The translations under genes were made by a program, and so were the position numbers. Positions 23,106 through 33,034 of a stretch of 42,630 nt of DNA are shown here, one piece after another. The stretch is from Pelargonium nanum. Taxonomy: Eukaryota > Streptophyta > Magnoliopsida > Geraniales > Geraniaceae. Within the stretch, counting starts at the first letter, position 1. Each line of letters begins with the position of its first letter. The notes beneath the pieces were generated by a model. The model did not search any database, was not told where the DNA came from, and saw nothing but the letters and a program-made list of their open reading frames with translations. The stretch is from assembly GCA_036897485.1 (NCBI GenBank), contig JAYMTF010000253.1, positions 1 to 42,630 on the forward strand, given 5' to 3'.

Positions 23106-23799
23106 GGTCAGTAAGTTTAAGGGAATTCAAGAAACTGTTACTAGCTGCAGAAATAGGTTGACCAGAATCACCAAGATTGGCCTAATCCATATTGCTTTTC
23201 TTTTTCCTTACATTTTGATCAATGTGTCTTTGTGTATCATGTAGTTGCTGACTTGCTGGCCATGATATATATTCCCTTAAATTGTAGGGTGGGGGTCCTT
23301 TGTGTTTACCCTCATATTGTTTGCTAAAACACAAAAGTTTCCTCATGAAGCCACCGTTCACAATAGGACACACCCCAACTTAGCATGTGTAAATCCAAGA
23401 ATTCCTACACCTCTTGGCTCCTTCAAAGGATATAGATTCTGTGGTTCTTTTTTGTGAATGTACAGCTCCTCTGACCTTCACAACCACATGAAAGTTGAAA
23501 AAAATCAACTTGTTTCTGACCTCAATAATTGAAGAAATTAAGAAGCACCAAATCTAATAGAAAGATGCAAATTTGTTTTTTGACTTCTCAGATAGCAACC
23601 CTTCAAAGATAAAGATAAAGCTTGTTTCTCACTCATTTTCCTTCACTTTATGGGTTGATGAAGACTACAAAGACAACATCAACTGAAAACTGAAGTCACT
23701 TATGTTTTTGCACCCATGCAAATTCATATGTAAAGTTTCATTCCTTTCCTTTTTATCTTGTTTTATCTTGTTTCCTCTTAATTGTAAGCAACAAGTGGT
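23106..23799. other. Spacer with a decayed MIR169-type promoter block
   Basis: Sequence at about 23460-23660 (AAGAAGCACCAAATCT, TTTTTTGACTTCTCAG, AAAGATAAAGATAAAGCTTG) resembles the region upstream of blocks A, B and C. No hairpin follows on its left, so this looks like an orphaned promoter copy. No gene seen. Confidence 0.45.
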
Positions 23800-23860
23800 T
23801 CTAAACAAGTCATGGCTCATATAGCTACCAAAATAGGCTTGCCATTAATGGAATGACAAA
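23800..23860 (-). pseudogene. Decayed MIR169 hairpin remnant
   Basis: AACAAGTCATGGCTCATATAGCTACC resembles the mature-arm side (CAAGTCATCCTTGGCTACC) with an insertion, followed by AAAATAGGCTT where whole copies read AAACTAGRCT. No star arm is visible. It stands next to a TATA motif like those of the working blocks. Confidence 0.5.
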
Positions 23861-23875
23861 ACTATATGCATTGAA

Positions 23876-23890
23876 GTTTCTATTTATAGC
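23876..23890 (-). promoter_or_regulatory. TATA-box relic beside the decayed MIR169 copy
   Basis: Minus strand GCTATAAATAGAAAC, nearly the same as the motif at 30211-30225. The upstream side (23890-24270) resembles 27374-27750, including GAATATATTCT, CATCA...TCTTTGAC and GATAAAGATAAATCTTGTCTC. Confidence 0.5.
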
Positions 23891-24802
23891 TTAAGAGGCA
23901 ACAGAGATCAGATTCTGTAGTTTTATTGTATATCATCTCAACCTCTCCTTTAATCTATCTGAACAATACATAAACATCAACAATATTGTCAACTGCATTG
24001 TTTAGGGGCTCAAAATAGAATATATTCTCTGACAAAAGACTAAATCTATATATCCATCACAGATCTTTGACACCTCTCTCTGTCTCTAGTCAAATGTTAT
24101 CAGCAAACAACAAAATCTGATAATAAAGATGATATATTGTGAATCTTTAATCCGAAAGCTACTAAATGTTAAAAGCTTATATGATATAACCTTTTTGAGA
24201 TAAAGATAAATCTTGTCTCTTACTCTTAATCAATTTTGCTTCAAGGGTTTATTTCATGCATGAGTAATCTTTATGGCAATGTGATATACTTCATCTCTCT
24301 CTCAAAATGATTGTGCTCATTCTTTTTAAAAATATTGTCCATGTTTTAGGAAGTTTGTTATGCACGAATTAACAACGTATAAATCAGTTAGACAACTTTG
24401 AATTTGTTACAATAAGAGTATAAGATGCCAACACCCACTGTAAGCGGTTTAAGGTGTTTTGGATCCCCATTGAGGTCTTAGGTTCTTGTGGGACTGTGAT
24501 CTCGATGGTACTTCGAGATTGAAGACTTGATGAGCCCGAATAACTTGCTATACAGGACACGTGGCGAACTCTTAGCGGTTGTTTTCTTTTCTTAATTTTT
24601 TTATGCATCATCACTAGCTATTATGTTATAGCTCTTAACAATTTGTGATTGAACCTAGGAGATAATGCTGAGTTTCGATAGAATTTTGAAAGTTTAGGTG
24701 ACAAATCCAAAATTCATTTGGTGATTATTTTCTCAATTAAGTTAGTTCATCTTTCTATGGAATTGGCAAAGAAGCTCAATTTTTGGCAAATGTAAAATGC
24801 AA
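23891..24802. other. Spacer with MIR169-type upstream sequence
   Basis: To about 24270 it is homologous to the region upstream of block A. The rest, including a moderately GC-rich stretch at 24425-24580, is not recognised. No gene seen. Confidence 0.4.
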
Positions 24803-24903
24803 AGGCCTTTATATCAGCATGAAGCAGAAGAGCTTATCAGCTTATTACACAGCATGTAGGCAAGTCATTCTAATTGGCTATGTCTTCATGGAAGACCTCT
24901 CAT
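24803..24903 (-). pseudogene. Decayed MIR169 hairpin (mature arm altered)
   Basis: TAGGCAAGTCATTCTAATTGGCTA (24857-24880, given here only as a landmark: TAGGCAAGTC...TTGGCTA) is a mature-arm relic with extra bases in the middle. Flanks AGCATGAAG and GGAAGACCTCTC correspond to the hairpin base, but the star arm is unrecognisable. Confidence 0.6.
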
Positions 24904-24959
24904 CCCATCAAATTACATGATATTCTCCAACTCTGCCCTTCATTTGTTGGGAATCAACA

Positions 24960-25082
24960 AGAGATATATGGAGAGCCTAGCATCAGAGAAATAAGAGTCA
25001 GTCAAGTTATAGCTTGGTGATCACTGCCTGAAACCAAACTCATATCTCTTACTATCATGTAATAAATTAGACCTCTCTTCTT
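24960..25082 (-). pseudogene. Decayed MIR169 hairpin (mature arm lost)
   Basis: The base and star side are kept (GAGAGCCTAGCATCAGAG, AGTCAGTCAAGTTATAGC, CACTGCCTGAAACCAAACT). The mature arm and loop are missing, and the sequence passes straight to CTCTTACTATCATGT and TAGACCTCTCTTC. It corresponds to copy 1 in block C. Confidence 0.75.
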
Positions 25083-25116
25083 TTCATTCAGATACACCAT
25101 TGTTTTGGGGATCAAG

Positions 25117-25280
25117 AAGAGAAGGCCCAACATGAGAGAAACTAGCCTGTCAAGTTAGCCAAGGTGACTGCCTGAAACCACCTCAAGAGGCTCATGAAAC
25201 AAACCTCTAGATCAATGTGGAGCAGGCAAGTCATCCTTGGCTACCAAACTAGACTGTTATTCTCATGTCCGGCCTCCCTT
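25117..25280 (-). ncRNA. MIR169: MIR169 precursor hairpin (copy 6)
   Basis: Canonical miR169 on the minus strand at 25243-25223. Star side CAGGCAGTCACCTTGGCTAA near 25151-25172. Stem and flanks are closest to copy 2, its likely paralogue in block C. Loop about 50 nt. Confidence 0.92.
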
Positions 25281-25340
25281 CATTTCAAGTTCCAAATACC
25301 TTATCAGAAAGACATCTCGCCAATGTTACGTTACAAAGAA

Positions 25341-25514
25341 GAAGAAGAAGTCTAGCATGAAAGACAAGAACATGTCAAGATAGCCAAGGTGACTGCCTGA
25401 AAACCAGACAAAATGGTTTCTTATATAATTAAGAAACCTCTAGAATGTGGAGGATACAGGCAAGTCATCCTTGGCTACCAAACAGGACTCTTGCACTCAT
25501 GTTAGACCTCTCTT
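25341..25514 (-). ncRNA. MIR169: MIR169 precursor hairpin (copy 7)
   Basis: Canonical miR169 on the minus strand at 25477-25457; star side CAGGCAGTCACCTTGGCTAT. It is the paralogue of copy 3, with the same place after a TATA box and a similar stem, but keeps the normal nucleotide 8. The loop is longer (about 57 nt). Confidence 0.92.
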
Positions 25515-25556
25515 CCTATCAGAGTACTGATCATGCCAATACTATGTCTTCAACTC

Positions 25557-25569
25557 CCCATTTATAGCC
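25557..25569 (-). promoter_or_regulatory. TATA box, MIR169 block B
   Basis: Minus strand GGCTATAAATGGG, 43 bp upstream of copy 7. The stretch between them (CAATACTATGTCTTCAACTC on +) is shared with block C. W-box cores TTGACC (25750-25755) and TTGACT (25811-25816) lie upstream. Confidence 0.7.
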
Positions 25570-26871
25570 CATGAAAGAATAGCACATTAATGGCATGACT
25601 TGATTTCCCATAATGGAATATATTCTCTTTAACTGAAGAGGACCCCATATGTTTTCTCTTTTCTTCAATTGTGGCATTGTTGGGCTCTTCTACAGCTCCT
25701 CTGACCCTATTCTCTTCATCTTGAGATTGATCAGCTGGTTTTGAGTCTTTTGACCTCACTTATCAAATAAAGAAGCACAAAATCTTGTGAATGGGTAGTG
25801 CACTAGAGTTTTGACTTTATTTGGTAACTTACTCTATATTGAGATTCTGAACAATAAAGTCAATTCCTTCTGCCACCACTCACCCAAAAATCCCTTTAAT
25901 TTCTTGCTCTTTTGATTCTTTATCTTCTCTATTGGCTTAAAAGTGGCAAGCTAACAGTTTGAAGATTAAATCATGAGCACTAAATATATAGTACTATTTC
26001 ACATAACCAAAACGTTTTGAAACTGTAGGTAATATATTAAGATAAAATCTTCATTCATTGACAGATTAAGCAAAGTACACGATCCGCCCTGTGGATCCTC
26101 AAATCAATATATATATATATATAATTTTAAAGGAGAACGAAACCTTCTCGACATGTTTTTTTTTTTAGCTAATGATATGTAGTTCTTGACCAATGGAATC
26201 AATAATTACTGTTTCTTATGTTAATTTTCTCTTTTCATTGCTCCTTTCAGCTCTTGTAGGTGCATTGGCTACCTCTGCCACTTGGTAGTAACTAGTAACT
26301 ATAACCATCTTGGAGAAAAAGCCATTTTTAATCCCATAACTATCCTTTTTGGTAATAGCTTAAATTAATTTCTGTTTGCAGACATATTGATGACATTAGC
26401 ACATTTCTCTTACTCCCATCTCCTCAGACTCTTAACAGTTTCAAAATTTTCTTCATCTCATAGTCTCATGGAACATGGAAAACTTGTTTTCTGTTTACAT
26501 GACAACTTCCTTAAACTTGTTTTTCTCTTCAATTATTGTTATCAATACTTGAACATGTACATGGTTGAGAGAGGTGGATTGTTAGATTTTGTCACACAAC
26601 CGAATGGTACTTAGGCCATAAGGTCATCAAATCAACACTGATAAGGAACCCCACAATTATAAACAACAGTTCCATTCTCATATTACTGAAAAATACTAAT
26701 ATTACAGAAGAATTGTTGCTTGCATCAGTTCTCACTAATGCTTACAAGTTAGTTTATGCTATACATTATGCAAATTAACCATTGATATGTGAATATTCTG
26801 CATAATTCTCTTATACACCATAATGTAGCTTCCAACAAAATGCTTAGTGCTTGATGTACTTGTGTATGTGG
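25570..26871. other. MIR169 block B upstream region and spacer
   Basis: To about 25960 it is homologous to 22264-22600. Beyond that it is AT-rich sequence with an (AT)n run at 26107-26122 and no recognisable gene. A 75-codon + frame at 26387-26614 has no family resemblance. Confidence 0.5.
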
Positions 26872-27055
26872 AAGAGAAGGCCTAGCATGAAAGAGAAGAG
26901 TCTGTCAGTGTAGCCGAAGATGACTGCCTGGCAACCAAATTAAGGATTCTAAGCATATTGTTTATGTATATGCTTGAATCCTCTTGGAAGTAGCTAGCAG
27001 GCAAGTCATCCTTGGCTATCAAACTAGACTCTTACCTTCATGTTAGACCTCTCTT
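26872..27055 (-). ncRNA. MIR169: MIR169 precursor hairpin (copy 8)
   Basis: Canonical miR169 on the minus strand at 27018-26998. The star side differs from the others (CAGGCAGTCATCTTCGGCTA). The upper stem is longer, with an arm pair of about 20 nt around TAAGGATTCTAAGCATA / TATGCTTGAATCCTC that pairs and extends the hairpin. Outer stem motifs are conserved (AAGAGAGGTCTAACATGA with CATGCTAGGCCTTCTC). Confidence 0.92.
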
Positions 27056-27140
27056 CCTCTCAAATTATATCCAAGATTCAACCAATACTATTCTATGTAC
27101 GCGCAACATTATGCCATTGATAAGATCATATTGGATCAAG

Positions 27141-27302
27141 AAGAGAAGGCCTAGCATGAGAGGAAAGAGCCTGTCAAGATAGCCAAAGGAGACTGCCTGA
27201 AACCGAACACGCGGTTTCATGGGAAGCTCTCAATGTGGAGCTTGCAGGCAAGTCATCCTTGGCTACCAAACTAGACTCTTGCACTCATGTTAGACCTCTC
27301 TT
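27141..27302 (-). ncRNA. MIR169: MIR169 precursor hairpin (copy 9)
   Basis: Canonical miR169 on the minus strand at 27265-27245; star side CAGGCAGTCTCCTTTGGCTA. It is the first hairpin of block A, directly after the TATA box at 27361-27373, and 86 bp from copy 8, with which it probably shares a transcript. Confidence 0.92.
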
Positions 27303-27360
27303 CCTATATTCAATGAACCAATGTCCAAAATTTGTTGATGCCAATTTTGTTCATTGAGCT

Positions 27361-27373
27361 CTCTATTTATAGC
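27361..27373 (-). promoter_or_regulatory. TATA box, MIR169 block A
   Basis: Minus strand GCTATAAATAGAG, 59 bp upstream of copy 9. W-box cores TTGACC (27555-27560) and TTGACT (27618-27623) lie upstream, as in blocks B and C. Confidence 0.7.
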
Positions 27374-27753
27374 TAGTGAAAGAAGATAGGACATCACATT
27401 ATTTTGGAATCCAATCATTCCCTCAATTATTTTATTGGTGCTATTTAGTAGTTTTGTCTCAACAGTATGAATATATTCTATAAAACATGACTATGTCCAT
27501 CATGGGTCTCTGACCTCTCTTATTTTCTCAACTACAACTTGAGCCCATTTGGCTTTGACCTCACTCATTCATAGAATTAAGCACAATATCTTACACAAAG
27601 ATCATCCATTTTGAATCTTGACTTGAAATTGGAAAGCTATAAGCCCTACTATCAATAATGGTTATCTGATATATGACCCTCTAAATAAGATAAAGATGAA
27701 TATTGTCTCTTACTCATCAAACTTTCAATGCTTTTAAGGGCTCATGATTCTAG
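27374..27753 (-). promoter_or_regulatory. MIR169 block A upstream region
   Basis: Shares GAATATATTCT, TTTGACCTCACTCAT, AAGCACAATATCTT, AATCTTGACTTG and GATAAAGATGAATATTGTCT with the other block promoters and the two orphan copies. No coding region. Confidence 0.6.
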
Positions 27754-27868
27754 ATAGTATCAACAACACCTATCCATGTTGAAAGAGCCACCTCATTGTC
27801 TTTTCCCCATACACCAAATATCTAATTTCCAAGTGGGGAGTGAAATGAGACTATAACTTCTTCATGAC
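27754..27868 (+). repeat. Direct copy of the 28-kb repeat
   Basis: AGATAGTATCAACAACACCT ... AAGTGGGGAGTGAAATGAG repeats at 28078-28180 (about 80-85% by eye), and inverted at 28760-28855. This copy lacks the outer part of the arm. Confidence 0.75.
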
Positions 27869-27974
27869 AAATTTTTGCAAAAAGGGCAATACTGATAATG
27901 AATCAATGATACATATGTTTAAGAGTATAAATTTAAAAATGGATATCAATCAAAAACTTCAATTGTAAGTTTAT

Positions 27975-28988
27975 GATAGGTGACAATGAAATTAAGAAAT
28001 ATATTGTATTTAGTAAATTTTCAATTTCTTACTCTAATTTGTTTCCTATCAAGAATTCATATCAAGGATATAAATTTAACAGATAGTATCAACAACACTT
28101 ATCCATATTGAAAAGGCCACTTCATTGTCTTTTCCCCCATACACCAAAATATCTCTTTCCAAGTGGGGAATGAAATGAGGGTATGGGTTGTGCATGGCAA
28201 AACTTTGCAAATGATACACATGGCTTATGGTTTCCATTACTGAAATTGGCAAGAAACAGAGCTCCAATGCATAGACTTTGCCTTCAGGACACTTGTCAAT
28301 CCTCTTGCTATTAAGCCAAAACTTACACTTGTGACAAACATTTCTGCTAACATGCCACCAGCCTACCATAAACTAAAAGAAAGATTCAAATCTGTCTTTG
28401 TAGTCAGACTAAATTGTGCATAACATTGGAGATATAATTTAAACTTTTTGGAGTTTAATCGTTTTGGGCTCACAAATTCATCAAAATATATGTGGATGAT
28501 ACTATATATCTACAAATATAATTAGATTCATAACCCTTATTATATTCAGTTTTGTTGATGACCAATTCAACTAAAAATTTAAGCTAAGAGTTGTAACTTG
28601 TAAGCTCAATTTTAACTTTTCAATTAATCAAGTTCTGATGGCACATAGAGAGCTAACTCAGCTAGAAAGTTAAGTTGTTAATTGATATCAAATCTTAATT
28701 CTATACTCTAATTAACAATAAGTATCATTATTAGTAATGTCCCTTGCAAAAATATGCCATGCATAACTCATACCCTCATTTCATTCCCCACTTGCAAAGA
28801 CAATGAAGTGGTCTTTTCAATATGGATATGTGTTGTTGATACTATCTGTTCAGTTTATTTTCTTGATATGAATGAATTGTGCTAACAACTATAATAGACA
28901 CTTTTTATATAAGGAAAAATTATACTAGAAATAGGAAACAAATTAAACTAAGATTTTCTAAATACAATTTATTTCTTAATTTCATCAC
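27975..28988. repeat. Long imperfect inverted repeat (~245-bp arms, ~525-bp loop)
   Basis: Left arm about 27975-28215, right arm about 28741-28988, reading as reverse complements: GAAATTAAGAAATATATTGT / GAAATTAAGAAATAAATTGT, CTAATTTGTTTCCTAT, AACAGATAGTATCAACAACA, GTGGGGAATGAAATGAGGGT. Identity is roughly 80-85% by eye. The loop holds most of a 97-codon minus-strand frame (28076-28369) of no family I recognise. It may be a foldback element or an inverted gene-fragment duplication, and transcripts could form long double-stranded RNA. Confidence 0.75.
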
Positions 28989-30089
28989 CACTTTTCCTAA
29001 ACTTAGAATTGAAGTTGTTAATGAATAATTGGATATGATATTTTCTTTGATGTTTATGTGATCAACATTCAGGATTTGTGCTTTTTTCTTCTTCAAATGG
29101 GATCCTATGTTGGATTCCTAGAACCAGTTTGGCTTTTGCCTTGTTGCTGTGAATCTGATACCATAATTGCATGCAGGACTCTTTTTCATTGGTAAAGGTA
29201 GGAGAGGTTGGGGATAAAGTGATATAAGGTTGGACTTATCAGACACTTGAGCACTTGTTTTTTTGCAGCAGTTTCTGTCATCTTGTCACAGAAATCTTCT
29301 TTGCTGTGATGGGTACGCGGTAAAATCCATAATTAAGTGCTTGTTTGGTAACTCCAAGCTCACAAGATCTATCGAGTAAAAGAAGGTAAAATGTTAAATT
29401 ATGGTTATAGTTTATTATGATTAACATTGAAAATCTTATGAGAGCATATATAATGGTTGATATTATTAATTTGTTTCTTAAATAGTTTATGTCTATTTTG
29501 ATCCTTTCAACAATTGATACCTCCTTACAGTTGACTCAATCAGTTTCAACCACCTCCTTACAACTCTTACAGTTTTCCAAAAGTAGTGTTACCAAACAAG
29601 CCCTTAGTATTCACAAATTACCCATGTTTTGTGCATGATGTCACTCTCATATATATCTTTGGCCTCCAGAGAATTGAAGAAAACAACTTGATAGGTAAAG
29701 GGTTAAACTTGCACCTGTCAAGCTTGCAAGTTGAGGAATCAATTTTGTTTTGATGAATCTGCACCAAGTATTAGAGACCCCACCTGACCAAAGCTACCAA
29801 ATAGTGCCTTAGCATACAGTACAGAGGTATGACACTCTGCTCAAGGAAGTACCATGTACTACACTACTACTTGTCCACCTTAATTTCTATCATTTTTTAT
29901 AGTTTTATCCAAATTAACTGTGATGGAGGTGCTGCATTTTGTGATGACAAGGTTAGAGTTAGGAGTGTGAATTTCTTGCCAATGTAAAGATGTCAACCAA
30001 TGTGAGCTCAAATGACATGAAAAAGTTTTGCATGGACCACCATGCACGTGGGTCAACTGGCAGGGGTTGTTCCAGCTTAACCTGAAATC
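28989..30089. other. Intergenic spacer
   Basis: AT-rich, with short pyrimidine tracts. No gene, hairpin or element recognised. Confidence 0.5.
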
Positions 30090-30176
30090 TCGAGAAGAGC
30101 CTGTCAAGTTAGCCAAACCAAACAAGTCATCCTTGGCTACCAAACTAGGCTCTTGTCATCATGTTAGGCCTCTCTT
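30090..30176 (-). pseudogene. Collapsed MIR169 hairpin (loop and star deleted)
   Basis: Outer stem motifs are kept (GAGAAGAGCCTGTCAAGTTA, CATGTTAGGCCTCTCTTC on +), and a near-complete mature arm (AACAAGTCATCCTTGGCTA, 30121-30139) follows AGCCAAACCA directly. The loop and most of the star arm are missing, so normal processing is unlikely. Confidence 0.8.
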
Positions 30177-30210
30177 CAAATCAAACCAATGCCTAATACA
30201 ATGTATTGAA

Positions 30211-30225
30211 CTTTCTATTTATAGC
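30211..30225 (-). promoter_or_regulatory. TATA box, MIR169 block D
   Basis: Minus strand GCTATAAATAGAAAG, 35 bp upstream of the collapsed hairpin. The promoter copy is intact in form although its hairpin is not. Confidence 0.6.
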
Positions 30226-30949
30226 ATGTGAAGGAAGAGAGAAGATTTGGATCAACTCAAGTAAACAGCATCAGTTTAGCTGCCCATGATGGTACAAATT
30301 CTTATGGGACCCTATATTCTCATTTCTAGATTTGCTAAGCTTAGTGGGTTCTTATTCTGCTGACTCAACCTCAACTTGGCTCAAATTACTATCAGAGAGA
30401 GCAAAACATAGCATGGCCCTGTAAAGAAGAATGTTCTAATTCTTGAACTGAGACAGAAACACGAGCAATTATAGTAAAGTAAGCTTTGAAATAGTTCATT
30501 ATAGTAAAGTAAGCTATTGTCAAATGACTCAACCATATCTACAATACATGCTATGCTCTTACAATTATCTCTGACCCATATATTTTGGCTATGAACTTGG
30601 TGGCTCTGTGACAGTCTCCAATCTCCACATATTCAAAGGTTTTTTGAGTATGAACCACTGATTCAGGGTTAGGCTTATAAAGCACACACACATTTCCAAC
30701 AGCTTTGACATTTTCCTGAAAGTCTAAATCCAAATCGCGGCCGTTAATTGATTTTATATATTCATGTTGTTCTTGAGGGTCTTAATTACTGTGGTTTGTG
30801 TCCAACAGCTGAGTTCCTGAGAAAAGGTCTGCATATTAGTCTTTATGGAAGTATTGGTTTTGAAGTTAGTGTGTTTTGGTGTGAAATATATGCTATGCTT
30901 ATGTATAGAAATTGTATAGAACAAAGACATGACAGGGGTTACATGTGTT
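30226..30949. other. Intergenic spacer
   Basis: A small duplication (TTATAGTAAAGTAAGCT at about 30468 and 30502) is seen. A 60-codon minus-strand frame at 30551-30733 has no recognisable family. Nothing else seen. Confidence 0.4.
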
Positions 30950-31689
30950 ATTAGCTTGCATCAAGAGTGAATATACAGTAAATGTCACAGATCCATCACA
31001 AACACAAGCATATAGAATCATAGATTAAGCATGGTACAAAAATGAATTTTGTATGAACTTCCACTCAACACTTCCTACATGTCACTGAATGATATAAACA
31101 ACCTGGTTATATATATATATATATATATGAAGGAAATCAATCTACATAATTCAGGATAAACAATTTTCACAACCTGATTTTAAATTTATGCAATTATATA
31201 TCAGCTTTTAATTTTCTTTTTAGGATATTGGAGGTAACTAAAGTTAATAATACATCTAATTTATGTCTTTTGAAATTAGCCATCCATATATTTGAAGGCC
31301 TCTCCAATAGTCTCCACGACTGATAGTTGAAGGCATCCAAATATAGGGGTTCGAAGACAATCATATCTATAGCTAGCAAATGTTATGAACTGGGTTTGTT
31401 TAACAAAGAAAAACCCCCACAAATTTATTTCAGGATATATTATTCTTCCCATCATCAACATGTAAGTTAATGAATTTCTTATTCCTTTATATGAATTTCT
31501 TATTAAAGTGAATTAATTTGTATTGCTCCCTATGTTATATGAATTTCTTATTCCTTTCAATGTTGTTCTTAAAAACTAGATTTACATAATCTCTTGTCAA
31601 GTAAGCAATAAATTGATAAGTTGATTTTAAGCCATTGTCATGATTCAAACTGAGGCATGACCGGCATGTGATTATAAGATCACATAATC

Positions 31690-32260
31690 CTACCATCAAA
31701 ATGTAGGGCAAACTTCCTTTTAGCATACGAAGCCCGAATAGTCCAGACCAGAATACAGTTCGAGAATACAATCAATCCCGAGACATCAAAGAATAGACCT
31801 AAGCAAGCCTAAAAGACTGATGCATACCTTAACTAGTACATTAGCATCTCTGAAAATCTTTCTTGCTATTAAAGTGTGCAGAATCTTCTCGTGTTGTGCC
31901 TTGCACATCGATCTTTTCGCTACATCTCGAGTCTCGACGTATTGCAAGCAGAGAATGCTTCTGACTGGGCTCTGATTTTGACTAGATGAAAAATTAAGAA
32001 CGAACAGAGTTCCTGCAAGAAAATGAAAAGGTCAGTTCACTATTCAGGTCAAAAAGTTGTATCATCCACAGGCAAATGTGGCATTTTCTTGAGCATTTGC
32101 TAATTAACACTCTCCATTTCTTTAGCTCTCCTCTAAATAGCAAGGATTTACTTGTGACTAACAAATCATTTAGCTACCACAAATCTGATAATGTACATTT
32201 TAGATAGTAGTTACTACACATTATAGCAAATACCAAGGCATGGATTAATAACCATAAAAA
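31690..32260 (-). pseudogene. PPR pseudogene fragment 1 (exons 7-9 relics)
   Basis: Homologous to 36540-37620 of the intact PPR gene, in order. It has an exon 9 piece (GGCAAACTTCCTTTTAGCA at about 31707), an exon 8 copy (31826-32013, including GTGCAGAATCTTCTCGTGTT and CTGACTGGGCTCTGATTTTG), a short exon 7 piece (TTTTCTTGAGCATTTGC near 32087), and intron 6 sequence (TAGTTACTACACATTATAGC at 32206). The exon 10 part is missing and the reading frame is broken. No promoter or 5' exons, so not functional. Confidence 0.85.
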
Positions 32261-33034
32261 TCTGATAATTTTGTGTTTTTTTGATATCTTTGTATTCATT
32301 TCTTGCATTTGACATTGCAAGAAGTACTTGTGTTTCTTTCATTTGGGTAAGATGTTACAATTCAGCGACCCGATTATAGCATTTTTCGCTTGAGATGACA
32401 TTGAATTGGTTTTAGATTCTACAATCTTGATAACTATTTTTGCATTGGACAACATACATTGCCCCTTCTTGAAAATGGTTTAGTTCATGACCAAATGATT
32501 GATAGTTTTTATTTTCACGAGTGAAGTAACCTTTTATTGTTGTTGTTTTGTGTTAAATAAGTGTACAAAAATATTGCTCATCAAACATATTTCAATATTT
32601 GTTAAACAATATTTGTACACCTAGTTTTTACTTATAAAAATTGTATATAACTTAAACAGGACAAGATTTTTTGAATTTGATGTTATAATTATGTGATTAG
32701 CTTGCATCGTGTAGTGAATAGTAGATGTTATATCTATCCAAATCACAAGCTTAATTATAGGATCATTGGTCAAGCATGTTGTAAAAATGGCTTTTGTATG
32801 AACTTTCCGTCACCCCTTTCTTCATGTCACGGGTAATATAAATCGCCATTGTTATGAACTGAATGAACCTACATAATTTGAGATTAATCACAACCTAGAA
32901 AAGAAGATTCAGTTATATATCAAATTCATTTGGTTAGATATTGGGTGGAACTAAATCTAAACTTATAATGAAGAAGAGACAAAGAGCGCTTAAGAGAAGC
33001 CAAACTGAAAGCTTAGTAACAAATTCATATCTCA

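Noticed and set aside
24425-24580. Moderately GC-rich stretch as a gene or transposon end
   Set aside because: No open frame, terminal repeat or known motif could be recognised.
28076-28369. A 97-codon minus-strand frame as a protein gene
   Set aside because: It overlaps an inverted-repeat arm, has no recognised family, no promoter and no supporting exons.
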